Shown piece after piece: positions 1 to 5,048 of a stretch of 5,048 bases of DNA (position 1 is its first letter; each line of letters starts with the position of its first letter). The notes under the pieces were generated by a model. The model was not told the origin of the DNA. It searched no databases and saw nothing but the letters and a program-made list of their open reading frames with translations. The position numbers were made by a program, and so were the translations under genes. The DNA is from Oscillospiraceae bacterium (GTDB lineage Bacteria > Bacillota_A > Clostridia > Oscillospirales > Oscillospiraceae): positions 1 to 5,048 of the forward strand of contig JAFQHF010000106.1 in NCBI GenBank assembly GCA_017398105.1, read 5' to 3'.

Positions 1-1
1 C

Positions 2-721
2 GGTAACTCCGTTGACCGGGATATTACCCTGAACGGCAGCTACAGCTCATCTGGCAGTAATGTCTGGTATTCCATGCCTGCTGCCCGACGGGAAGCCATC
101 GGCCTGATCCTGCTGTACAGTGACATGATGTGGGACGATTCCATCAGCGTCTTCAATGTACGCCGGGATTCCAACCCCAATGTCCCGCTCCGGGTGGCTA
201 CACAGTTCCTGATCTATGAGATTGTCTGCGGCCTGCGCAATCCTACTACCTTTGCGCTGAACTCCACCAATGAGTGCGGAACTGCAGGCGATATCTTCTA
301 CAATGCCGGTGCTGCGGCAATTTCCAACTTCGCTCCCAACTACAACACGCTGGTTTCTTATGTTGAGAGCGCACTGCAGCGTCCCAGCTTCACCGGCAGC
401 TCCAGTTCCAATGCTCCCACCATCACCCTGACCGGAGATGAAACCTCTGTCTATGACAGCAACGGCGTACTCTCCGACTGGAGTTTCAGCGATGGAAGCG
501 GAGCGGAATTCTACAAGAGCGGTAACTACCTGTACATCTACCAGACCGGAACCATTTCTGAGTCCACGGTCTTTAAGGCAACCAAGTATGTTCCTTCTGC
601 TGCCAATTCCACCTATAACATCTGGTATATGTCCGGTTCTTCCTACCAGACAACCATCTCCCTGGCAAGTCCTTCCTATGGCAATCTCAATGCCTATTTC
701 AAGCTGAAAGCTCCTTCTCTT
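2..721 (+). other. Thioester (TED/TQXA-type) adhesion head, N-terminus missing
   Basis: Domain-level call within the first gene. In this family a Cys and a Gln side chain form an internal thioester that can react with host surface amines. Visible here are RREAIGLILLYSD (nt 86-124), typical of the helix before the TQ block; ATQFLIYEIVCG (nt 197-232), matching the TQxx(I)(W/Y) motif with Tyr in place of the usual Trp; a Ser-rich stretch; and a beta-rich part with YQTTI (nt 644-658), matching the hydrophobic-Gln-x-hydrophobic pattern that carries the bond-forming Gln. The reactive Cys is not in the visible part: the only cysteines are in EIVCG and NECGT, at the wrong place. I infer it lies just before nt 1. 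The assignment is from motif memory, not a database search. Confidence 0.78.
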
Positions 722-3439
722 GGCGCACTCAGCCTGACCAAAACCACGGAGGATGGTCAGAATCTTGCCAACTGGCGCTTTGGTATCTATAGCAACAGCG
801 CCTGCACATCCCTGGTTGCCGGTCCCTATACCACCAATTCCAGCGGTAAGATTTCCGTAACCGGCCTGTCTGCAGGCACCTACTACGTTAAGGAATTGGG
901 CCATACGGACAGCAGCATCAATGCGCTGTACTACTGCGCCAGTACCAACCCGCAGAAGGTCACTATTACCGCAGGCGGCACGGCTTCTGTGAGCTTCACT
1001 AATAAGCTGAACACCGGTAACCTCAGTCTGACCAAGACCACCGAGGATGGTAAGAATCTCGCCGGATGGCAGTTCAGTATCTACAGCAACAGCGCCTGCA
1101 CATCTCTTGTGTCTGGTCCCCATACCACTGATTCCAGTGGTAAGATCTCCGTTACCGGTCTGAAGCCCGGTACCTACTACGTTAAGGAGATTGGCCATAC
1201 CACCAACAGCGTTGCTACTCAGTATTACTGTGCCAGCACCAATCCCCAGAAAGTTACCATCACAGCAAACAGCACTGCATCAGTAAGCTTCACCAACAAG
1301 CTGAACACCGGCAGTCTGTCCCTGACCAAAACCACGGAGGATGGTAAGAATCTGGAAGGCTGGAAGTTCAGCATCTATTCTGACTCTGCCTGTTCCTCTC
1401 TGGTGTCCGGTCCTCACACCACCAACAGCAGTGGTAAGATTTCCGTCACCGGCCTGTTGCCTGGAACCTACTACGTCAAGGAAATCGGCCACACCGACAG
1501 TGCAATTGGTGCGCTCTACACCTGTGCAAGTACCAATCCTCAGAAGGTTACCCTTGCAGCAGGTGGCACTGCTTCTGTCAGCTTCGTGAACAACCTGCAT
1601 AAGGGCAGCCTGAAGCTGGTTAAGACCACCAATACCGGCAACAACCTCTCTGGCTGGCAGATCGGAGTCTACACAGATTCTGCCTGCACCAAGGCTGTTT
1701 CCGGTTCTCCCTTCACCACCGGTGCTGACGGCACGGTGACAGTCAGCAATCTGGTTCCCGGCACTTACTATGCCAAGGAAATTGCTGTCAGCGATCCCTA
1801 CTGGGTCTGTGATTCCTCCGTGGAAACCGTTCAGGTTGCTATGAATCAGACAGCAACCGTCAGTTTCAGCAATACCCATTACGGTGATCTCCGGGTCACC
1901 AAAACGGCTGTCAATGGCAGCGCCCAGGGTTGGAGCTTCCAGATCCTCGATGCCAACAAAGATCTGGTGGACACCATCAAGACCGATGCAGACGGCTATG
2001 CCTACTCCGGTAAGCTGGCTCCCGGAAAATACTATGTTCGGGAAATCCATGACCGGGATGAAACCTACTGGGAATACGATGCCAATGTGGAACAGCAGGT
2101 CACCATCACTGCCGGTTCCCGTGCAGAAGTCAGCTATACCAATACCCAGTATGGCAGAATCCAGTTCACCAAGACCACTAACACCGGTAATCAGCTGGGC
2201 GGTTGGGTGTTCCGGGTAACAGACAGCAACTACGAAGTGGTCGGTGAATACACCACCGACGAAACCGGCTACGCCATCACCGAGAAGCTGGCTCCCGGAC
2301 GTTACTTGGTACAGGAACTCTCCAACGGCGATGATTACTGGAATATCGATGTTATGCTCCATGATGTGACTGTCGTTGCCGGTGAAACCGTGGAAGATCC
2401 CTGGTACAACCGGGAACAGGGTCTGGGTTGGTTCCATAAGTCCACCAACACCGGTGAATCCCTGAAGGGCTGGCACATTACCATCTATGCAGATGAAGCC
2501 TGTACCCAGGAGATTCGCACCATGATTACCAATGAGGATGGCAGAACCGGCTACTACATGGACCCCGGCATCTACTACGCCAAGGAAACCGGTGACGAGT
2601 ATGGCCGCTTTGAGGACGAATACTGGCTGGTGGATGAATCCGTCCAGGAATTTGAAATCAAGCCCCATGAGGATACCGAAATCCACTTCACCAATGTCCA
2701 GTACGGCAAGCTGAAGATCATCAAGACCATGTACAGCCACGGCAGTGCTGCAGGCTGGCAGTTCAAAGTCACTGACGCCAATGGTAAGGAAATTGAGGGT
2801 TCTCCCTTCACTACCGGAGAAGACGGTGCGATTCAGACAACCAACATTCTGCCCGGTACTTATACGGTGGAAGAAATTCTCTCCGAAGGCAGTATCTATC
2901 AGCCTATGGGAGAGAATCCCCAGACTGTAACTGTTACCCAGGGTAAGATTGCTGAGGTTTCTTTCACCAACTGTCTGCGCCCCGGTAAGATCGAACTGAA
3001 GAAGATCGACATTACCGGCAGTCCTCTGTCCGGCGCAACCTTCTATCTGGAATGGAGTGCTGACGGTTCCTTGTGGTGGCCTGTTGAATATTCTGACAGC
3101 GATTCCCCCGAAGAAGGCTGCTGCACCAATCCAGATATTCAGAATGGACTGCTGACCACGGGAGAAGATGGAATCCTGGTATGGGAGAATCTGTATCCCG
3201 GCCTTCAGTACCGACTGACCGAAACGGAAGCTCCCGACGGCTACAACCTTCTGACCAAGCCCGCCTATGAAGGTGAGCTGCCCGCAGATGATCTGACTGT
3301 GGAAGTCAGAGTCATCAACACCCGGATCTTCACCATGCCCGAAACCGGTGTCAGCAGCGGCATGGTTCTGAAAGTCCTGAGCCTGCTGGCTGCTATCGGC
3401 TGCCTGGGTGTTATCGTATATCGCAAGCGGAAGGAGTAA
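2..3439 (+). CDS. Thioester-domain ancillary/tip pilin adhesin with nine CnaB repeats, 5'-partial
   Basis: This is a cell-wall-anchored surface adhesin, probably the tip subunit of a sortase-built pilus. The frame is open from the left edge (first full codon at nt 2) with no start or signal peptide, so the N-terminus lies upstream; 1145 residues are visible. In order they are: a thioester (TED/TQXA-like) head, residues 1-240, with ATQFLIYE (Gln68) and YQTTI (Gln216); nine CnaB/SpaA-like domains, residues 241-1111; MPETG at 1112-1116; a hydrophobic segment; and the tail RKRKE. No WxxxVxVYPK-type pilin motif is present, so it should be joined to the fibre only through its own C-terminus, as for tip pilins. 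It ends 124 bases before the backbone pilin, with a terminator between. The last domain has a textbook E-box (YRLTETEAPDGY). It could instead be a stand-alone wall-anchored adhesin, but its neighbour favours a pilus role. Confidence 0.93.
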   Translation, partial: GNSVDRDITLNGSYSSSGSNVWYSMPAARREAIGLILLYSDMMWDDSISVFNVRRDSNPNVPLRVATQFLIYEIVCGLRNPTTFALNSTNECGTAGDIFYNAGAAAISNFAPNYNTLVSYVESALQRPSFTGSSSSNAPTITLTGDETSVYDSNGVLSDWSFSDGSGAEFYKSGNYLYIYQTGTISESTVFKATKYVPSAANSTYNIWYMSGSSYQTTISLASPSYGNLNAYFKLKAPSLGALSLTKTTEDGQNLANWRFGIYSNSACTSLVAGPYTTNSSGKISVTGLSAGTYYVKELGHTDSSINALYYCASTNPQKVTITAGGTASVSFTNKLNTGNLSLTKTTEDGKNLAGWQFSIYSNSACTSLVSGPHTTDSSGKISVTGLKPGTYYVKEIGHTTNSVATQYYCASTNPQKVTITANSTASVSFTNKLNTGSLSLTKTTEDGKNLEGWKFSIYSDSACSSLVSGPHTTNSSGKISVTGLLPGTYYVKEIGHTDSAIGALYTCASTNPQKVTLAAGGTASVSFVNNLHKGSLKLVKTTNTGNNLSGWQIGVYTDSACTKAVSGSPFTTGADGTVTVSNLVPGTYYAKEIAVSDPYWVCDSSVETVQVAMNQTATVSFSNTHYGDLRVTKTAVNGSAQGWSFQILDANKDLVDTIKTDADGYAYSGKLAPGKYYVREIHDRDETYWEYDANVEQQVTITAGSRAEVSYTNTQYGRIQFTKTTNTGNQLGGWVFRVTDSNYEVVGEYTTDETGYAITEKLAPGRYLVQELSNGDDYWNIDVMLHDVTVVAGETVEDPWYNREQGLGWFHKSTNTGESLKGWHITIYADEACTQEIRTMITNEDGRTGYYMDPGIYYAKETGDEYGRFEDEYWLVDESVQEFEIKPHEDTEIHFTNVQYGKLKIIKTMYSHGSAAGWQFKVTDANGKEIEGSPFTTGEDGAIQTTNILPGTYTVEEILSEGSIYQPMGENPQTVTVTQGKIAEVSFTNCLRPGKIELKKIDITGSPLSGATFYLEWSADGSLWWPVEYSDSDSPEEGCCTNPDIQNGLLTTGEDGILVWENLYPGLQYRLTETEAPDGYNLLTKPAYEGELPADDLTVEVRVINTRIFTMPETGVSSGMVLKVLSLLAAIGCLGVIVYRKRKE
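722..1603 (+). repeat. Three 98-codon tandem CnaB repeats (R1-R3)
   Basis: R1 is nt 722-1015, R2 nt 1016-1309 and R3 nt 1310-1603, each exactly 294 bases. Each begins G-x-LSLTKTTEDG, continues with GTYYVKE and CASTNPQKVT, and ends SF(T/V)N followed by a short linker, NKLNT-like in R1 and R2. R1 and R2 differ at about 19 of 98 residues. Lys in LTKT, Glu in YVKE and Asn in SFTN (R1: nt 740, 893 and 1001) are the residues expected to form and catalyse an intradomain Lys-Asn isopeptide bond. Each repeat has two Cys (R1: nt 803 and 935). These are folded protein modules of a stalk, not a DNA-level repeat element. Confidence 0.92.
1604..2983 (+). repeat. Five diverged CnaB/SpaA-like stalk domains (R4-R8)
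   Basis: The domains are R4 nt 1604-1882 (93 residues), R5 1883-2152 (90), R6 2153-2419 (89), R7 2420-2704 (95) and R8 2705-2983 (93). Each starts G-x-[LIG] with a Lys in the first strand (LVKTT, VTKTA, FTKTT, FHKST, IIKTM), has a Glu in the central strand (YYAKE, YYVRE, YLVQE, YYAKE, YTVEE) and ends with Asn (SFSN, SYTN, WYN, HFTN, SFTN). R4, R5 and R7 end with a THY/TQY/VQY linker, unlike the KLNT linker of R1 and R2, which marks a second sub-family. R6 is the odd one: its last strand (DPWYNREQ) departs from the V-S-[FY]-x-N consensus but keeps the Asn. R7 is unusually acidic. Confidence 0.88.
2984..3334 (+). other. C-terminal SpaA-type domain (R9) with E-box
   Basis: This 117-residue domain directly precedes the wall-sorting signal. 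It opens with GKIELKKIDITGSPLSGATF, the standard SpaA/prealbumin-like first strands, and contains the E-box YRLTETEAPDGY (nt 3209-3244). It ends with VRVINTR, giving a candidate Lys-Glu-Asn bonding set. It is longer than R1-R8 because of an insertion around EWSADGSLWWPV and EEGCCTNPD, which includes a Cys-Cys pair (nt 3119-3124). Its sequence is closer to the common SpaA domain of Firmicutes pilins than to the other eight domains, so it is probably the ancestral C-terminal module rather than a product of the local duplication. Confidence 0.85.
3335..3436 (+). other. Cell-wall sorting signal: MPETG, membrane helix, basic tail
   Basis: MPETG (nt 3335-3349) stands where LPXTG is expected. A short SSG spacer, about 20 mostly hydrophobic residues (from MVLKVLSLLAAI to VIVY, nt 3362-3421) and the charged end RKRKE follow. 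A sortase would cut between Thr and Gly and join the Thr either to a pilin lysine or to the cell wall. Met in place of Leu at the first position is a conservative variant that may reflect the preference of the cognate pilus sortase. Confidence 0.93.
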
Positions 3440-3461
3440 GATAATGCATCCTTCCTACCAC

Positions 3462-3486
3462 GCCAGGGATCAGCCCTGGCTTTTTT
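3462..3486 (+). terminator. Intrinsic (rho-independent) terminator after the tip pilin gene
   Basis: A perfect 7-bp stem GCCAGGG / CCCTGGC (nt 3462-3468 and 3474-3480) with a 5-base loop (ATCAG) is followed immediately by six T residues (3481-3486). It lies 23 bases after the stop codon of the first gene and 77 bases before the pilin start, in the same orientation. It would end the tip gene transcript, or let only part of it read into the backbone gene. Confidence 0.9.
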
Positions 3487-3546
3487 CATCCCCAAAAGCA
3501 AATTCACTTTCCTCCCATAAAACAAAACAACTCTTATTTTTATAAA
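3487..3546 (+). promoter_or_regulatory. AT-rich leader upstream of the major pilin, probable promoter region
   Basis: Between the terminator and the ribosome binding site lies an A/T-rich tract, clearly different from the GC-balanced coding DNA on both sides. Because a strong terminator precedes it, a promoter for the pilin gene is expected here. I cannot assign a clean -35/-10 pair: TTCACT (nt 3503-3508) resembles a -35 box, but no good -10 lies 16-19 bases downstream. The call therefore rests on context and composition. Confidence 0.35.
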
Positions 3547-3554
3547 AGAAAGGA
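3547..3554 (+). promoter_or_regulatory. Ribosome binding site of the major pilin gene
   Basis: AGAAAGGA sits 9 bases before the ATG at nt 3564, good Shine-Dalgarno spacing. It decides between two nearby ATGs. The one at nt 3557 is only 2 bases from the site and reads MRNEKFY before a stop, whereas the one at 3564 opens a signal peptide. Confidence 0.75.
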
Positions 3555-3563
3555 TAATGCGAA

Positions 3564-3641
3564 ATGAAAAATTTTACTAAGATTCTCTCCCTGCTGCTGG
3601 CACTGACTCTGTGCCTGTCTTTCCCTGTTTCTGCTGCCGCC
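3564..3641 (+). other. Signal peptide of the major pilin
   Basis: The 26 codons encode a Sec-type leader: Lys2 and Lys6, a hydrophobic core from residue 7 to about 20, then PVSAAA. V-S-A (22-24) fits the -3/-1 rule, so cleavage after Ala24 is most likely, with Ala26 as an alternative. Confidence 0.88.
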
Positions 3642-5048
3642 CGTGATGTGGAAGATCCCCGCGACGGTGTTCTCATCGATGAAGATGCCCTGGGCAGTCT
3701 GACGCTGTACAAGTATGACCTCACCAACGCTGAAAAGGACGGCGTTTGGGACAGCTCCTATGTTTCCACCGGCGTCTATGATGAAACCGGCGTCAACAAC
3801 GTTCTGGGCGGCGCAACCCAGTCCGACCTGGGTAATGGCGAAGTCAGCTACGGCTATGCCATCAAGGGAGTTGAGTTCAGCTACCTGAAGATTGCTGACA
3901 TCGTTCAGTTCACCGAGTCCGAAGCTGATGCCCGTACCGACAACCATGTGGAAGTTCTGTACGGCATTGATCAGGTCAAGGGTGCTGACTTCCTGAAGGC
4001 TCTGGGCCTGGAAAACGGCAACAACCGCTACACCAACGCTGACCATCTGAATGCCAACCAGTATTTCTACCAGTCCGATGTTCTGATCGATGCTCTGGCA
4101 GCTGGCCTGGAAGCCAACTCCACCGTGGTCAAGAACGCTCTGGAAAAGTATATGGCTGCCAACGGCGGTGTGGCTATGCCCCTGACCGATTCCTACGGCA
4201 AGACTTCCGCTTCCGATCTGGAGCTGGGTCTGTACCTGCTGGTGGAAACCAAGGTTCCCGAAATGGTCACCTCCACCACTGATCCCTTCCTGGTATCCGT
4301 TCCCATGACCACCGTTAACGGCACCAATGCTGAAAACGGCGGCACCACCTGGATCTATGACATCACCCTGTACCCCAAGAACCTGACCGGCATTCCTGCT
4401 CTGGAAAAGACTCTGCGTGAGAACAAGAACGACACCGGCAAGAACGGCGGCTCCGCTTCCGACATCAAGGACGGCTTTGCTCATACCGGCACCGCTTCCT
4501 CCGGTGACGTTCTGGATTACCAGATTATTTCCACTCTGCCCTCCATCACTTCCGAATCCACCTACCTGTCCTGCTACACCTTCGTGGATACTCTGTCCAA
4601 GGGTCTGTCCTACACCAGGGGTGACGTTGTTCTGGAGTTCTTCACCGATGCAGCCTGCACCGACCTGATCACCACCTGGAAGGAAGCTGAAGGCTTCTTC
4701 TCCGTGGCTTACAATACCGCTGCCACCGGCGAAGGTGTTATGACCATTGAAATGACCGAGCGCGGTCTGGCTGAAATCAACACCTCCAAGGCTGTCTATG
4801 CAGATGCCACCATGGTCAACTCCGGTTTCTCCGACTGCACCGTTCGTATCACCTATACCGCCAAGATGGATTCCGACAATTCCGTGATCTTCGGTGACAA
4901 CGGCAACGACAACAAGGTTGTTCTGACCTGGAAGCGTACTTCCGAGAACTACTTCGATACTCTGGTTGACGATTGCCATGTCTTCACCTACGGCATCGAC
5001 CTGACCAAGATGTTCTCTGACGGCAAGGGCAACTTCCAGAACGTCCAG
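3564..5048 (+). CDS. Major (backbone) pilin, isopeptide-forming fimbrial protein, 3'-partial
   Basis: This is the shaft subunit of a sortase-assembled pilus. The frame is open to the right edge (495 codons); the C-terminal domain and sorting signal lie beyond. Residues 1 to about 24 form a signal peptide (two Lys, then ILSLLLALTLCLSF, cleavage near PVSA/AA). Domain 1 (about 44-273) starts GSLTLYKYDL, contains GLYLLVETKVP, and ends in the pilin motif WIYDITLYPKN (263-273). Lys272 is the expected sortase acceptor. Domain 2 (about 277 to 460) starts PALEKTL (Lys282), has FVDTLSKGLSY (Asp342) and GDNGNDNKV (Asn446/448/450), the usual Lys-Asp-Asn layout for an internal isopeptide bond. Domain 3 begins at VFTYGIDLTKMFSDG and is cut. 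Codon use is strongly restricted (Leu nearly all CTG, Asn mostly AAC), as in highly expressed genes. A pilin sortase is expected downstream. The family is SpaA/SpaH/FimA-like, and I give no specific symbol. Confidence 0.93.
   Translation, partial: MKNFTKILSLLLALTLCLSFPVSAAARDVEDPRDGVLIDEDALGSLTLYKYDLTNAEKDGVWDSSYVSTGVYDETGVNNVLGGATQSDLGNGEVSYGYAIKGVEFSYLKIADIVQFTESEADARTDNHVEVLYGIDQVKGADFLKALGLENGNNRYTNADHLNANQYFYQSDVLIDALAAGLEANSTVVKNALEKYMAANGGVAMPLTDSYGKTSASDLELGLYLLVETKVPEMVTSTTDPFLVSVPMTTVNGTNAENGGTTWIYDITLYPKNLTGIPALEKTLRENKNDTGKNGGSASDIKDGFAHTGTASSGDVLDYQIISTLPSITSESTYLSCYTFVDTLSKGLSYTRGDVVLEFFTDAACTDLITTWKEAEGFFSVAYNTAATGEGVMTIEMTERGLAEINTSKAVYADATMVNSGFSDCTVRITYTAKMDSDNSVIFGDNGNDNKVVLTWKRTSENYFDTLVDDCHVFTYGIDLTKMFSDGKGNFQNVQ
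4350..4382 (+). other. Pilin motif WIYDITLYPKN (sortase polymerisation lysine)
   Basis: This matches the WxxxVxVYPK consensus with conservative changes (Ile and Leu for the two Val). The Lys codon is nt 4377-4379 (residue 272). In this family that Lys attacks the sortase acyl-enzyme of the next subunit and links the fibre. The following Asn273 is a candidate partner for the domain 1 isopeptide bond with Lys50 (nt 3711) and Glu228 (nt 4245); that pairing is inferred from family layout only. Confidence 0.92.

Noticed and set aside
74..76. ATG at nt 74 as the start of the first gene
   Set aside because: No ribosome binding site or signal peptide is present, and the frame continues open to the left edge with sequence that fits the same domain. 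It is an internal Met.
47..1198. Long open frame on the minus strand opposite the thioester head and R1-R2
   Set aside because: It mirrors the plus-strand codon bias (few TTA, CTA or TCA codons), has a low-complexity Gly/Ile/Val-rich product, no recognisable domain, and lies fully inside a well-supported gene.
722..1603. Regular repeats as a CRISPR-like array
   Set aside because: The units are 294 bases, in frame and conserved at protein level; they are domain repeats.
1280..2740. Long open frame on the minus strand opposite R3-R8
   Set aside because: Same reasoning: its internal repeats are just the complement of the CnaB repeats.
3541..3546. TATAAA as a -10 box for the pilin gene
   Set aside because: Transcription would start inside the ribosome binding site, and no -35 is seen at the right distance.
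3557..3580. Upstream ATG just before the pilin start (MRNEKFY then stop)
   Set aside because: It is only 2 bases from the Shine-Dalgarno sequence, 7 codons long and in another frame. It is probably chance in AT-rich DNA.
3603..3614. Possible lipobox (LTLC) in the pilin signal peptide
   Set aside because: The residue before Cys is Leu, not Gly, Ala or Ser, and a good signal peptidase I site follows at PVSA.
3540..4979. Long open frame on the minus strand opposite the major pilin
   Set aside because: Its Gly/Val/His-rich product has no known motif, while the plus strand has a signal peptide, pilin motif and isopeptide domains.

Overview
The window holds two adjacent plus-strand genes of a sortase-assembled pilus locus. 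The first is an ancillary or tip pilin/adhesin cut by the left edge. The second is the major (backbone) pilin cut by the right edge. The MPETG-type wall-sorting signal, the sortase pilin motif WIYDITLYPKN, SpaA/CnaB-type isopeptide domains and a GC-balanced genome with AT-rich intergenic DNA all point to a Gram-positive anaerobe. A gut Clostridia member (Oscillospiraceae/Ruminococcaceae-like) fits best. This taxonomic call is inferred from protein style, not from a marker gene.

Layout: nt 2-3439 encodes the C-terminal 1145 residues of a large surface protein. It has a thioester-type (TED/TQXA) adhesion head (about nt 2-721), nine tandem CnaB/SpaA-like beta domains (nt 722-3334), then the sorting signal MPETG, a membrane segment and a basic tail. 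Repeats 1-3 are exactly 98 codons each and about 80% identical; repeats 4-9 are diverged. All nine keep a Lys/Glu/Asn set of the kind that forms an internal isopeptide bond. A clear intrinsic terminator follows at nt 3462-3486, then a short AT-rich leader with a ribosome binding site. At nt 3564 the major pilin begins, with a signal peptide, an N-terminal domain ending in the pilin motif (Lys272), a second isopeptide domain, and the first strand of a third domain at the window edge.

The two genes fit one machine. A pilin-specific sortase (not in the window, expected downstream) would join backbone subunits through Lys272. The first protein lacks a pilin motif but has a sorting signal, so it would be added at the tip and carry a reactive thioester head on a long, covalently stiffened stalk. 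The terminator between the genes and the much stronger codon bias of the backbone gene suggest they are expressed at different levels. This is a known class of system. The less ordinary points are the nine-domain stalk with all bonding residues retained, paired cysteines that come and go together between repeats, and the mosaic pattern of silent changes among repeats 1-3. No RNA genes, insertion sequences or CRISPR arrays were seen.
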